A DNA stretch of 64,000 nucleotides from Saccharicrinis aurantiacus (GCF_001660705.2 NZ_LYBV02000017.1:124001-188000); one strand, 5' to 3'. Numbered from the stretch's first letter, positions 27,655-37,249 are shown. Program-made: numbers and translations. Notes: a model not told the origin generated them from the sequence alone.

Positions 27655-28569
27655 ATGACAAAACTAAACGAATTTTCTAGCAATATATTAAAAGGTGCTG
27701 CTATGGGAGCTGCAAATGTAATTCCAGGAGTTTCAGGAGGAACTATCGCACTAATTACTGGTATTTTTGAGAGATTAATAAATGCTATAAAATCATTCGA
27801 TATAAAAGCAGTTAGACTGTTATTATCAGGCCAATTTAAGAACTTTGCTAAACATATTGACTTAGGCTTTCTTATTTCTGTATTTCTTGGCGTTGGCATA
27901 GCTATCATCTCCTTAGCCCGATTGTTTAAGTATTTATTTGTAGCCTACCCTATTTATATTTGGGCATTCTTCTTTGGCTTAGTATTAGCCAGCATCTATT
28001 TTGTTGGAAAAACAGTGGGTAAATGGAATGCTTCAACAATAATTACATTTATAATAGGTACAGCTATTGCGGCTTTTATCAGCATAACAACACCAGCTTC
28101 TCAGAATGATAGTATGTTGTATTTATTTATATGCGGTATTGTAGCCATGTGTAGTATGATAATACCTGGTTTATCAGGTTCTTTCGTATTAATTTTATTG
28201 GGTAACTACCAACTTATAATGGTTGATGCTGTTAGCGAATTAAACCTTAAAATATTGCTTCCTGTGGTTGGTGGTGCTGGAATTGGCTTATTAGCATTCT
28301 CTCATTTTCTTTCGTGGTTGTTAAAAAAATATCAAGATCAAACAATTTCAATGCTAACCGGATTTGTATTAGGCTCACTAGGTATTTTATGGCCGTGGAA
28401 ACAGGAGATTACAAAGACATTTGGAGAGAAGGTTAAAACTGTGGGATACGATTGGCAATTACCTTCACTTAACAGCGAATTCTTTATTGCCTTAGTTTTT
28501 ATTGCTTTGGGTGTTTTCAGTATCTGGATAACAGAATACTTAGGAGCTAAACAAAGTAAAGCAGAATAG
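27655..28569 (+). CDS. DUF368 membrane protein (PopT-like undecaprenyl-phosphate translocase)
   Basis: A 304-residue protein with about eight to nine membrane helices. The family signature is present twice in related form: GAAMGAANVIPGVSGGTIALITG at residues 15-37 and CSMIIPGLSGSFVLILLG near 163-180, an internal repeat of re-entrant helices. DUF368 proteins (PopT) and DedA proteins have been shown to recycle undecaprenyl phosphate across the cytoplasmic membrane for cell-wall synthesis. That function is transferred by family. aroE follows after 32 bp without a terminator, so the two are co-transcribed. Confidence 0.88.
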   Translation: MTKLNEFSSNILKGAAMGAANVIPGVSGGTIALITGIFERLINAIKSFDIKAVRLLLSGQFKNFAKHIDLGFLISVFLGVGIAIISLARLFKYLFVAYPIYIWAFFFGLVLASIYFVGKTVGKWNASTIITFIIGTAIAAFISITTPASQNDSMLYLFICGIVAMCSMIIPGLSGSFVLILLGNYQLIMVDAVSELNLKILLPVVGGAGIGLLAFSHFLSWLLKKYQDQTISMLTGFVLGSLGILWPWKQEITKTFGEKVKTVGYDWQLPSLNSEFFIALVFIALGVFSIWITEYLGAKQSKAE

Positions 28570-28601
28570 AAATAATATATTAAAAGTTAATTCATTTAGA
28601 T

Positions 28602-29345
28602 ATGAAAACCTACGGATTAATAGGCTATCCGCTTAGCCAATCATTCTCACAAAAGTATTTTTCTGATAAATTTGAAACAGAATCTATTAAAGCCCGTTAT
28701 TTAAACTTCCCGATAGAGTCAATTAACGATTTTCCAGAATTAATTAAGAAGCACCCATATATAGCAGGACTTAACGCAACAATTCCTTACAAGGAACAAG
28801 TAATGCAATATTTAGATGAGCTTTCGCCCGATGCTTCAGAGATAAAAGCGGTTAATGTAATTAAATTCGATTGGACAAATAAAGAGAAACCAAGGCTTAT
28901 AGGTCATAATTCTGATGTATATGGTTTCACCCAATCGATTAAACCTTTACTAAAGGCTCATCATACAAAAGCTCTCATTTTAGGAACAGGCGGAGCTGCT
29001 AAAGCCGTTGAATACTCATTAAAGAAAATGAATATTGCGTTTAAATACGTATCGAGAACTGCTAAAGGTGGAATATTGAGTTATGATGAATTAACTGAAT
29101 CCATTATGGAAGAGTATACTTTAATTATAAACTCTACGCCTTTGGGCATGTATCCGAAGGTTGATGGCAAGCCTGATATTCCTTATCAATTTTGTAACGA
29201 AAAACACCTGTTTTACGATTTAGTATACAATCCTGAAGTGACTCAATTTTTAGCTGAAGGAAAGAAGAACAATGCTCAAATTAAGAATGGATTAGAAATG
29301 CTTCACCTGCAAGCTGCTAAAGCTTGGGATATTTGGAACGAATAA
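28602..29345 (+). CDS. aroE: Shikimate dehydrogenase
   Basis: A 247-residue AroE: reduces 3-dehydroshikimate to shikimate with NADPH in aromatic amino acid and folate precursor synthesis. Substrate domain opens GLIGYPLSQSFSQKYF (shikimate-binding SxS), catalytic Lys in NATIPYKEQV (about residue 65), NADP loop LILGTGGAAKAV (about 126-137), and NGLEMLHLQAAKAW near the C terminus. Somewhat shorter than the E. coli enzyme (272) but all motifs are present. Co-transcribed with the DUF368 gene. Confidence 0.95.
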   Translation: MKTYGLIGYPLSQSFSQKYFSDKFETESIKARYLNFPIESINDFPELIKKHPYIAGLNATIPYKEQVMQYLDELSPDASEIKAVNVIKFDWTNKEKPRLIGHNSDVYGFTQSIKPLLKAHHTKALILGTGGAAKAVEYSLKKMNIAFKYVSRTAKGGILSYDELTESIMEEYTLIINSTPLGMYPKVDGKPDIPYQFCNEKHLFYDLVYNPEVTQFLAEGKKNNAQIKNGLEMLHLQAAKAWDIWNE

Positions 29346-29366
29346 TAATATAAACCTTCGAATTAT

Positions 29367-29405
29367 AGGGTACAAAGCAATTGCTTGTACCCTTAACCTT
29401 TTTAT
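29367..29405. terminator. Terminator between aroE and the convergent M49 peptidase gene
   Basis: AGGGTACA (29367-29374) pairs with TGTACCCT (29386-29393); the loop itself is the near-palindrome AGCAATTGCT. A T-rich tail follows on the + strand. It can fold on both strands. Confidence 0.75.
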
Positions 29406-29414
29406 AATAATTAC

Positions 29415-31322
29415 TTATTCTAAGAATCCATAATTCTCAGAATATTCTAGCATCTGCTCTGCATAATTGGTGTTATAATCTAATAAAACATCGCATATTT
29501 TATCTCCATCATATTTTAGGTTCATATTAGGATTTAGAAATCCTGTAAAAGGAGGAACTTCTAATTGCTTAAAACGCTCTAATACTTCAGCATGAAGGTT
29601 CTGATCTATTTTAACCCCATAAGTTTCTATTAGATATTTAGCAGATTCATAATCTCCTTCTGACTTGATGCGCTGAATTTCGTGTAAAAGTTCACCAAAT
29701 AAATCATGAAGTCCATCATAATCAGTAATGAAGTAATACGTTTTACCTTCCTTCTTAACTTCTTCAATAACTTCTCCCAACCCCTTTTCAAAGCACCATT
29801 TGGCAATTAACTGCCTATTACGCATATGTGCTTGTTCAACATCAGAACCTAGTTTAATTCGGGTTATTTGTGTTAACAAACCATTACGGATATAACTTGT
29901 AAAGTGGGCTTTTGCAACATCTAAATTAGGTATTAAACCCAATTCTATTAAATATGGATGGTACATAAAATACAGTCCGTACAAATCAGCTCTAGCCTCC
30001 TCTATTGGAGAAGCATAAGCTTTTAGAGCTTCAGATGTTACCCCTTCTTTCATTTTACCAGAACCATGGCCTACACATTCGTGCAAGTGGGTATGTAAAT
30101 TATCTGCTAAGCTACCATATTTCTTTTCTAGGGCAACTTCCTCTTCAGTTAAGGTAAACTCTTCGAGAAAACCTGAACTTAGGGAAGCTTTGTGGTGGGC
30201 ATTGGCAATATTAGTTAAGGTTACTGATTTTGAGCCATATTGTTCTCTAATCCACTCAGCATTTGGCAGGTTAATACCCAAAGGGCTTGCCGGGTAACAA
30301 TCGCCACCAAGCATTACAGCTCCAATTGCTTTTAAAGATATACCGTTTATGGCTCCTTTCTTAAAGCTATCGTCGATGGGAGCATTTGCTTCAAACCATT
30401 CTGCTTTTTCGGCAATAATTGTAGCCTTTTTTGTTTCTTCATCATCAATTAACTCAACCAAACCTTCCCAAGTAGCTTTTGCGCCCATCGGATCGCCATA
30501 TGTTTCGATAAATCCGTTAATAAAATCAACATCGCCATCGAGTGCCTGAATCCACATTATACTATAGGCATCAAATTTCTCAAGGTCTCCTGTTTGATAA
30601 TGCGCTATCAATTCTGAAATTAACTCTTCTTGCTTTGTGTTTTCAACATATTGTTTAGCTTTTTCAAGGTTCTCAATTATATGAGAAATCGCATTTGCGT
30701 ATTTACCTTGAGCTGAGTAAACTTCTTCAGAAATTGTATCGTCTTCTTTTATCAATCTTGAATTAAGCCCAAATGACAAATTTTTATTACTGCTGTTTGC
30801 CTTTTGATTTGCGTAAAACTCTTCCACTTCAGACTGACTTACTCCTTTATAAAAGTTATTTGCTGATTGCTGAATCATATCAACACTAGGCGAGCTATTT
30901 ACGCGTTTTGATAAATAGTTCTCATCGAAAATAACTTTTAATAATTCTCTTTGATGTTCTGTAGCTAAACCCAAAGTATTGCACCAACTAACAAATGACT
31001 CCCGTGAAAAATGAGGCGTATACTTATCTGTGCTATAATGGTGATGAATTCCACTTGAAAACCATACCTTTTTTAAATACACCACAAAAGCATCCCAATC
31101 ATCGTTGGTATTATCATTAACCTTTGTATAAATGGCTTCTAAAATTTCGCGCAACCATAAATTGGGTTCGCAATGCTGATCCCATAATATATCGCGCCCA
31201 GCTAAAGTTGCCTGACTTAAATAATATATGTATAATTTCTTTTTTAGAGGTAAATTCTCAAAACCAGGAACCTCAAATCGTAATATTTTTATATCATCAA
31301 ATTTCTCTGCAAAAACTTCCAT
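29415..31322 (-). CDS. Dipeptidyl-peptidase III family metallopeptidase (M49), apparently cytoplasmic
   Basis: A 635-residue peptidase with the M49 zinc motif H414-E-C-V-G-H419 (HExxGH) and the second motif E441-E442-A-R-A-D446, whose E442 is the third zinc ligand by comparison with DPP III. DPP III removes dipeptides from the N terminus of short peptides. Many Bacteroidota versions have a lipoprotein signal; here the N terminus (MEVFAEKFDDIK) is polar, so the product is cytoplasmic. It starts 14 bp after the stop of the secreted unknown gene upstream and is probably co-transcribed with it. Confidence 0.88.
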   Translation of the reverse strand: MEVFAEKFDDIKILRFEVPGFENLPLKKKLYIYYLSQATLAGRDILWDQHCEPNLWLREILEAIYTKVNDNTNDDWDAFVVYLKKVWFSSGIHHHYSTDKYTPHFSRESFVSWCNTLGLATEHQRELLKVIFDENYLSKRVNSSPSVDMIQQSANNFYKGVSQSEVEEFYANQKANSSNKNLSFGLNSRLIKEDDTISEEVYSAQGKYANAISHIIENLEKAKQYVENTKQEELISELIAHYQTGDLEKFDAYSIMWIQALDGDVDFINGFIETYGDPMGAKATWEGLVELIDDEETKKATIIAEKAEWFEANAPIDDSFKKGAINGISLKAIGAVMLGGDCYPASPLGINLPNAEWIREQYGSKSVTLTNIANAHHKASLSSGFLEEFTLTEEEVALEKKYGSLADNLHTHLHECVGHGSGKMKEGVTSEALKAYASPIEEARADLYGLYFMYHPYLIELGLIPNLDVAKAHFTSYIRNGLLTQITRIKLGSDVEQAHMRNRQLIAKWCFEKGLGEVIEEVKKEGKTYYFITDYDGLHDLFGELLHEIQRIKSEGDYESAKYLIETYGVKIDQNLHAEVLERFKQLEVPPFTGFLNPNMNLKYDGDKICDVLLDYNTNYAEQMLEYSENYGFLE

Positions 31323-31336
31323 ATCTTTTACTTGTA

Positions 31337-32587
31337 TTATTTTATTGGTTTAGGATTTCTAACATCTATCTCTCTTTGTAACTTCCATCTCCCTTTCTCT
31401 AAAAGGTAGCCATCATAAGAAAAATCGGGTCCGTAAAAACGATAATTTCCTTTGTATAAATCTTCAGGTGGCGCAAGATGATCGAGTATAATTCTTTCAT
31501 TTTCTCTTTCGTACCTAAGCATCATGTTTACACTTGCTGAGAATTCGAAGATTACGCGTTTATCAACAAATCTATCGTTTTGAAATACCGAGTTACCGAA
31601 ACGAACTTGTTTATTAGAGCTTAATGCTAATGTTTCAATAACCTTCTTCTTTGTCATTTCGTTATTAGGCTTAAAACCTAATAGAATATAATAATTGCTC
31701 GGCTTATCTTTTACTGTAATTATATCGTAATAAACAGCTCCATACCATTTTTTCTGAGTGAGTTGTGCTTTTTCAGGACTACGAATAGACTCTGTTTTAT
31801 CGTATAATGGAATTTGAGTTACTGTGCCATCGTCGTGCTTAGTAATCACTGAACCGAAGAATTTTGTATTTACCTCACTTAGTTCCACATTCCATGTACA
31901 GACTTTCACTTTGCCATCATCAGAATGTAAAGTAGACAGATGTTTTAAGCCCTCAAATTTATTCTCAAAATACTCTGGCTCATCAAATAATACTTGCAAA
32001 CGTTTTTCAAGCAAATCATTCTGTTGTAAACGATCAGTATCAGATTTGTAGTTAAGTAAATTTTCGAATAAACATTGTGAGGCCACATCAACATATTGCT
32101 TATAAATTTTCATTGAAGCAAGGTGTGTAATCGTAAGCGGATAAATATAACTATCCCCTTTTTGCAGTGGCGTTACCTCTATTTTGAAATTTGTTGACGC
32201 ACTATTTTTATTATAATTATTTAAATTGATGTTAATGGATTGATGAACTACTTTTTTTTGATTGATATCTCCGTAAACTATAAACCAATCTAGGCGGTTT
32301 GTTTGAGCCTCTAATAAAGTATTGTAATAATACACAGTATATTTTGAGTCGCTAGTTTTCGTCTTCTTAAAAATTGCTGTGTCACCTAGTTCGTAGCTTT
32401 CAACACTTTTAACCAAAATGTTTTTAAATAAATTTACAAGTAAAGCTAACTGATACTTTTTTTCATTTAAATCTTTGATCTTACTAACCTCCTGTAACTT
32501 ATCTTCAATTAATTGATAAGAGGATTGTGCATTTATTAGATTCGAAGAAAATAGAAATGCTAAAATTAATAATTTATATATCGACAT
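31337..32587 (-). CDS. Secreted protein of unknown function
   Basis: A 416-residue protein with a signal peptide (about 1-20, ending INAQ) and no membrane segment after it. Mixed alpha/beta composition with many Tyr and Lys; the C-terminal part (YERENERIILDHLAPPEDLYKGNYRFYGPDFSYDGYL) looks like a folded domain. I do not recognise a family and see no catalytic motif. It precedes the M49 peptidase gene by 14 bp on the same strand, so an operon is likely, though one product is exported and the other is not. Divergent from the DUF6132 gene. Confidence 0.75.
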   Translation of the reverse strand: MSIYKLLILAFLFSSNLINAQSSYQLIEDKLQEVSKIKDLNEKKYQLALLVNLFKNILVKSVESYELGDTAIFKKTKTSDSKYTVYYYNTLLEAQTNRLDWFIVYGDINQKKVVHQSININLNNYNKNSASTNFKIEVTPLQKGDSYIYPLTITHLASMKIYKQYVDVASQCLFENLLNYKSDTDRLQQNDLLEKRLQVLFDEPEYFENKFEGLKHLSTLHSDDGKVKVCTWNVELSEVNTKFFGSVITKHDDGTVTQIPLYDKTESIRSPEKAQLTQKKWYGAVYYDIITVKDKPSNYYILLGFKPNNEMTKKKVIETLALSSNKQVRFGNSVFQNDRFVDKRVIFEFSASVNMMLRYERENERIILDHLAPPEDLYKGNYRFYGPDFSYDGYLLEKGRWKLQREIDVRNPKPIK

Positions 32588-32631
32588 TTATAGATGTTTT
32601 AATACCTTTACGCAAAATAATTATCGAAAGT

Positions 32632-32823
32632 ATGAAGATTTGGGATAAAATAAAACAACAAAATTGGTATAAGATCACTTTTGCTATTTTAATTGGTGCT
32701 GGCTTAGGCTATGCTTACTACTATTTTATTGGCTGTAGCTCCGGCTCTTGTGCCATAACTTCTAACCCTTGGAATAGTATAGGATATGGAGCTTTTGCGG
32801 GATTAATATTATCAATAAAATAA
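32632..32823 (+). CDS. DUF6132 family small membrane protein
   Basis: A 63-residue protein from the ATG at 32632 (MKIWDKIKQQNW). A longer reading from 32527 overlaps the divergent gene's start and is rejected. It has two membrane segments separated by FIGCSSGSCAITSNPW, the Cys-containing loop characteristic of DUF6132. Often found beside thioredoxin, sulfurtransferase or metal genes in other Bacteroidota; function unknown. Confidence 0.82.
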   Translation: MKIWDKIKQQNWYKITFAILIGAGLGYAYYYFIGCSSGSCAITSNPWNSIGYGAFAGLILSIK

Positions 32824-32842
32824 AATTAGAAAAACCTCACCT

Positions 32843-34213
32843 TTAGGTGTTATGAATCTTAATTAGACTACTCAACTTATTAAACTCTCTAATTACAAAT
32901 ATAATACATACTAGAGCTGATAATGCATCGGATAAGGGTGCACACGCCCAAACTCCTTCTAGTCCATAATATTTTGGTAAAATAAAAAGTAATGGGATTA
33001 AAAATATCACTTGTCTGAGCATAGATAATAAAGTAGCTAATCCTGCTTTACCTACGGATTGGTAATAATTTCCAATTATTATTTGAAAACCAATTATAGG
33101 AAGGAATAACACGAATATTTGCAAACCTCTTGTTCCAATAGCTAACAACTCTGCATTATCATCGTTAAATAATTGTATAATAGCCTCTGGAAACAACTCC
33201 ACTACACCCCATGCAAATCCGGAAATAATGGTAGCTGATATCATGGCTATTTTTAGTGTTTGGTGAACTCTATCAAAGCGTTTGGCTCCATGGTTAAACC
33301 CAATTATAGGTTGCATAGCCATGTTTATTGACATAATGGTCATAACCATTAACATGGCCACACTAATAATTACACCCAAAGCACCAACAGCCATATCGCC
33401 ACCATATTTAATTAGCTGAATATTGTACACTCCAAAAACAGCACTTGAGGCCAATTGCATTGAAAAAGGTGCAAATCCTATGGTAAATATATACCATACA
33501 ATATCCTTTTTTAGCCACATTTTACTGGTACGCAACCTGATAACTGAGCGCTTACTTCTGAAGTGAGTAATTACCCAAATGGTTAAAGCAATTTGTGAAA
33601 TAACAGTTGCATAGGCCGCTCCAGAAACTCCCATATGTAATACAACAATAAAGAGATAATCAAGCGCAATATTGATACCTGCACTAATCAACATAGAAAG
33701 CATTGCTATTTTTGCACTTCCTTCTGAACGAATTAAGTTATTTAATCCATAACCTAATATATTAAAAACAGTACCGCCTAAAATTATGTGCAAATATTCG
33801 CGGGCATAAGCTGTAGTTTCAGAGTTAACACCAAAGAAACCTAAAAGTGGCTTATTCAATGCTAAACCCAATACACTAATAATTACTGAAACAATAATCA
33901 TTAAAATAAATGCATTACCCAATACATGCTCCGCTCTATTAAAGTCTTTTTTGCCAAGATTGATAGAAATACGCACACCCGCTCCCATACCAACTAACAT
34001 ACCAAAAGCCATCATTATAATCATAATAGGAAATACAGCACTTAGTCCGGCTAAGGCAAGAGCACCAACTTCTTGTCCGATAAAAATACGATCGACTATA
34101 TTATACAAAGAGTTGATTATCACTCCTGCAAAAGCTGGTAAAAAATAGCGCCACAATAATTTAGGTATGGATTGAAATTCTAACTCTTTTACGTTGGTTT
34201 GTTGATCGCTCAT
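32843..34213 (-). CDS. MATE family efflux transporter
   Basis: A 456-residue protein with twelve predicted membrane helices in two repeated halves, typical of MATE (NorM/DinF-like) Na+- or H+-driven multidrug exporters: IPKLLWRYFLPAFAGVIINSLYNIVDRIFIGQEVG in the first half and MQPIIGFNHGAKRFDRV near residue 305. Substrates unknown. A well-formed promoter lies just upstream, giving a leader of about 15 nt. Its stop lies within a small CACC...GGTG hairpin (32838-32849) followed by T on the minus strand, perhaps a weak terminator. Confidence 0.92.
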   Translation of the reverse strand: MSDQQTNVKELEFQSIPKLLWRYFLPAFAGVIINSLYNIVDRIFIGQEVGALALAGLSAVFPIMIIMMAFGMLVGMGAGVRISINLGKKDFNRAEHVLGNAFILMIIVSVIISVLGLALNKPLLGFFGVNSETTAYAREYLHIILGGTVFNILGYGLNNLIRSEGSAKIAMLSMLISAGINIALDYLFIVVLHMGVSGAAYATVISQIALTIWVITHFRSKRSVIRLRTSKMWLKKDIVWYIFTIGFAPFSMQLASSAVFGVYNIQLIKYGGDMAVGALGVIISVAMLMVMTIMSINMAMQPIIGFNHGAKRFDRVHQTLKIAMISATIISGFAWGVVELFPEAIIQLFNDDNAELLAIGTRGLQIFVLFLPIIGFQIIIGNYYQSVGKAGLATLLSMLRQVIFLIPLLFILPKYYGLEGVWACAPLSDALSALVCIIFVIREFNKLSSLIKIHNT

Positions 34214-34233
34214 GAAGTATTATTTATGCAATA

Positions 34234-34266
34234 CAAATGTACAGATAAACTATTCGTTATACACAA
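34234..34266 (-). promoter_or_regulatory. Promoter of the MATE gene
   Basis: Minus strand TTG (complement of 34264-34266), 22-bp spacer, TACATTTG (complement of 34234-34241). Confidence 0.55.
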
Positions 34267-34274
34267 ACTGTAAA

Positions 34275-34313
34275 ACAAAAAGACCTTAGTTAATAAATAT
34301 TAACTAAGGTCTT
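34275..34313 (-). terminator. Intrinsic terminator of the 92-residue protein gene
   Basis: Perfect 15-bp stem (34280-34294 with 34299-34313, AAGACCTTAGTTAAT / ATTAACTAAGGTCTT), 4-nt loop, then a T-rich tail on the minus strand. Confidence 0.88.
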
Positions 34314-34359
34314 GTAATCTGCAGACTCTAATTTTGAATGAGAGGTCTTATATTTTATA

Positions 34360-34638
34360 CTAAAGCTTTCCGATGCGTTCAAAAAGTTTTGCTGTAGTGT
34401 CTAATACATCATTACGCAATTTTTTGTAGTAAGCTTTAACAATTTCCGGATTGTCTTTACCGTCAGGATGACTTGCTCTGGCAATAAATTCGTTATGCAT
34501 CTTTAATGTTTCAACCATTATTTCAACAACTTCCTCCTCGTCTTTCTTATCAATCTCTCCTTGTTTTAAATACACTTGAGTTAATAACTCACTTACTAAA
34601 TATTTGATATCTTTTTTTAATTCTCTAATATTTGCCAT
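34360..34638 (-). CDS. Conserved-looking small helical cytoplasmic protein, unknown function
   Basis: A 92-residue, highly charged, all-helical protein (IRELKKDIKYLVSELLTQVYLKQGEIDKK...). No signal, no membrane segment and no metal or catalytic motif. The dedicated terminator and good codon usage support it as real. It resembles small uncharacterised proteins common in Bacteroidales; function unknown. Confidence 0.75.
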   Translation of the reverse strand: MANIRELKKDIKYLVSELLTQVYLKQGEIDKKDEEEVVEIMVETLKMHNEFIARASHPDGKDNPEIVKAYYKKLRNDVLDTTAKLFERIGKL

Positions 34639-34972
34639 CTTATACTTACTTTACTGTTATGCGTGCAATATACACTATTTTTTTTCCGATTTAGATTACG
34701 TAACTCAGATTTTACAACTATTAATATAAGTTACTATAATAAAATGGTTTATACTCCAAAATGCTCCTAGAAAAAAACGCCTGATATTGTTCTAAATAAT
34801 TGTGTTAGCCCCTATCCTACTAAAAATGTTCTTTTTTGGCCTTAATCATTAAGATTTAACTGTTCATAAAAAGATAAGGCACTTATGCGTACAATGCTCG
34901 ATAGGTAAAGGCATATTGCGTAATTTTACCACATTATTAATTCCTATCACGGTGTAGAAATAATCTAATAGT
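34639..34972. other. Intergenic region between divergent small genes
   Basis: These 334 bp hold no ORF I would call a gene. There is a near-palindrome CTTAATCATTAAG at 34841-34853 that could bind a regulator of the ArsC-like gene, but nothing else supports it. No TAnnTTTG box is evident. Confidence 0.4.
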
Positions 34973-35356
34973 ATGAAAAAGATTTACTATTTATCGACCT
35001 GCAGTACATGTAGAAGAATAATTAAAGAAATTAATCCTGACTCTTCATTTATATTTCAGGATTTGAAGGAAATGCCTATATCTGCGATACAGCTTGACCA
35101 TTTAAGTAAATTAACCGGAGGTTATGCTTCTGTTTTCAATCGTCAGGCGCGCAAGTACAGAGAGCTTAGTTTACATTCTCAAGAACTTACAGAAGCACAA
35201 ATACGACGCTACATTTTAAATGAGTACACCTTGCTTAAACGACCTATTTTTATTGTAAATGATAAGGTATTTGTGGGAAATAGCAGAAAAGTTATAAGTG
35301 CTTTAGCTGATCATATGACCAACATTAACTCAAAGGTAGTTAATTCGGGTACTTAA
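34973..35356 (+). CDS. ArsC/Spx-family thioredoxin-fold protein
   Basis: A 127-residue protein of the ArsC/Spx/YffB group. A thioredoxin-like N terminus carries C10-x2-C13 (STCSTCRR), and the family cis-Pro loop LLKRPIFIV lies near residue 83. Classical ArsC has one catalytic Cys at the first position plus Arg residues; the CxxC here is more like Spx or YffB-type redox proteins. No arsenic-resistance genes are nearby, so arsenate reductase activity should not be assumed. Confidence 0.82.
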   Translation: MKKIYYLSTCSTCRRIIKEINPDSSFIFQDLKEMPISAIQLDHLSKLTGGYASVFNRQARKYRELSLHSQELTEAQIRRYILNEYTLLKRPIFIVNDKVFVGNSRKVISALADHMTNINSKVVNSGT

Positions 35357-35361
35357 GGCAG

Positions 35362-36138
35362 TTAATTATCTAACCAATCTTTAAATACACTTGCTCTTGC
35401 TCTGCTTATCATTAATTTATAATCTAATTCAGGTAAGAGCTTTACAATTAACTTTCCGCCAAAGTACTGTTCTAAACTACTAATAGCTTCAATATTAACA
35501 ATGGCTTGCCTATTGGCTCTGATAAACATATCAGGATCCAACTCTTCTTCAAGCTTATCTAATGTAAAATTGATAATGGATCTTTTGCCATCAAAACCTA
35601 TTGCATAAGTAATTTTGTTTTCGAAAAATATATAAGCAATTTCTTTCAATTGTACAGAGATCATTTGATCTCTACGAGAAACTAAGAAACGCTTTCTATA
35701 GCTTTTTTTATTAAGCTTTAATTCTTTTAATAAATCCGTATACTGCTCTGTATGGTCTTGTCTATTAGAAAATACATCAATGGCAGATTCTAGCTTTTCA
35801 ATAGCCTTAACTAGTAAACTTTCTTTAATTGGTTTTAAAATATAATCAACACTATTTAGCTCAAAGGCGCGCATGGCGTGCTCATCATAAGCCGTTGTAA
35901 AAATAATAGCACTATCTACTTTTACCTTCTCGAAGATAGAAAAGCATAAGCCATCAGATAATTGTATATCTAGAAATATGATATCAGGTGCCTCATTATC
36001 AGTTAACCAAGCAACAGAATCATTAACACTGTCAAAAGTTTTTAAGTAGGACCAATCAGGCCTTAGGTCTTTTATCATTGACTCAAGCATTTGAGCGCTT
36101 AGTGCTTCATCCTCTATAATTATATAATTTAAAGTCAT
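35362..36138 (-). CDS. LytTR-type response regulator
   Basis: A 258-residue response regulator: receiver domain (about 1-120) with phospho-acceptor D57 (IIFLDIQLSDG) and K102 (LKPIKES), then a LytTR DNA-binding domain (about 150-255; KRFLVSRRDQMISVQLKEIAYIFFENK). The LytTR domain binds paired direct-repeat sites. It lies 4 bp after the LytS-like kinase gene, so the two form a two-component system, and the RND pump operon is directly upstream of both, making that pump the most likely target or partner. Confidence 0.92.
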   Translation of the reverse strand: MTLNYIIIEDEALSAQMLESMIKDLRPDWSYLKTFDSVNDSVAWLTDNEAPDIIFLDIQLSDGLCFSIFEKVKVDSAIIFTTAYDEHAMRAFELNSVDYILKPIKESLLVKAIEKLESAIDVFSNRQDHTEQYTDLLKELKLNKKSYRKRFLVSRRDQMISVQLKEIAYIFFENKITYAIGFDGKRSIINFTLDKLEEELDPDMFIRANRQAIVNIEAISSLEQYFGGKLIVKLLPELDYKLMISRARASVFKDWLDN

Positions 36139-36142
36139 ATTA

Positions 36143-37195
36143 TTACTGTATTAATGGGATTGATACCTTAAAAATTGAATCTGTTTCTTCTACTTCGAGT
36201 TCCTCACCTTTGAGTATTGATAATCTTTGATTGAGGTTATTTAAACCCGTTTTTGTACTGTAGGTTGATTCCTTTAGTTGTTTAGTATTCTCAACTACTA
36301 TGCAGTTATTGTTAGTTGAGATGGTAATACTTAAAGGTTTTGATTTTGATGTGATATTGTGCTTTATCGCATTTTCAACCAATATTTGCAAGGATAAATA
36401 AGGAACCTTAAAGTGTTTCACACTTTCTTCAATATTAAAGGTAACAGTAAGTCCTTCACCTATTCTTGTTTTATGCAAGTTTATGTACGCATTTAAAAAG
36501 TCTAATTCTTCACTTAAGCTTGCCACATCTTTGCTACTGTTACTGAGTACATATCTATATACATCCGTAAAATCTTCAGCAAATGTAATGGCCATTTTCT
36601 GGTCGCTTCGGATTATTGCAATTAAAGTGCTTAAATTATTGAATAAGAAATGAGGATTTAGTTGATCGCTTAATTGCTTATAATCGTTTTCTATTTTTTC
36701 TTTTTTTAGCAGCTCATTCTCTAACATAAAATAAACGAGGCTATTGTGATGATTTCTGGCAATAGTTATGGTCACATAAATAATCATAAATAGCACCCCT
36801 ACTACGAACACTAAGTTATACGTTTCGGAATCATGTATGACTTGATAAATGAATGCTGTTTCTAGTGATGGTACAAGAAAACGAAAAAGAAGCAGCCATG
36901 ATATACTAAATACGACCAGTAAATAAAGTCTTTTCTTTAACTCCTGATGCCAAGGATATTTTTTATCTATTAATCTATCAAAAAGGAAAATAACTTCAGT
37001 TCCTAGTATAAAACTAATATTAATTATAAATAACGATACCCACTCAAAATCAACATCTTTCAGTATTAAACGATAGATTATTAGGTAAAATGATATTGAC
37101 ATTAAAAGAACTATTGATAATCGTTCTTTAAGTTGCATTCTACTTCTACGAAATATAAAGTCACAATCTCTTTTTATAAAGCCCTTTCTAACCAT
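36143..37195 (-). CDS. LytS/YehU-type sensor histidine kinase
   Basis: A 350-residue membrane kinase with four N-terminal membrane helices (about residues 27-145) and a His_kinase (PF06580) module: H182 in QLNPHFLFNNLSTLI is the phospho-acceptor; the HATPase part has VENAIKHNI and a shortened Gly-rich region (TKTGLNNLNQRL). No periplasmic domain of size, so it probably senses within the membrane. An alternative start is the ATG at 37138 (MQLKERLS); the longer start is kept because nothing rules it out. Co-transcribed with the LytTR regulator downstream. Confidence 0.88.
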   Translation of the reverse strand: MVRKGFIKRDCDFIFRRSRMQLKERLSIVLLMSISFYLIIYRLILKDVDFEWVSLFIINISFILGTEVIFLFDRLIDKKYPWHQELKKRLYLLVVFSISWLLLFRFLVPSLETAFIYQVIHDSETYNLVFVVGVLFMIIYVTITIARNHHNSLVYFMLENELLKKEKIENDYKQLSDQLNPHFLFNNLSTLIAIIRSDQKMAITFAEDFTDVYRYVLSNSSKDVASLSEELDFLNAYINLHKTRIGEGLTVTFNIEESVKHFKVPYLSLQILVENAIKHNITSKSKPLSITISTNNNCIVVENTKQLKESTYSTKTGLNNLNQRLSILKGEELEVEETDSIFKVSIPLIQ

Positions 37196-37214
37196 CTCTC
37201 ACTCACCTTAAACT

Positions 37215-37249
37215 ATTACGATTGCCTAATATACTTAGACAATCGTAAT
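37215..37249. repeat. Inverted repeat between the pump and kinase genes
   Basis: Perfect 10-bp arms ATTACGATTG (37215-37224) and CAATCGTAAT (37240-37249) with an inner CTAA/TTAG pairing. It sits in the 82-bp gap between the outer-membrane channel gene and the kinase gene. It lacks a U-tract on the minus strand, so it could be an attenuator, a processing hairpin or an operator. Confidence 0.6.

Noticed and set aside
34973-35356. Arsenate-resistance gene arsC
   Set aside because: The protein carries CxxC as in Spx/YffB-type relatives, and no arsR, acr3 or arsB gene is nearby, so only the superfamily assignment is kept.
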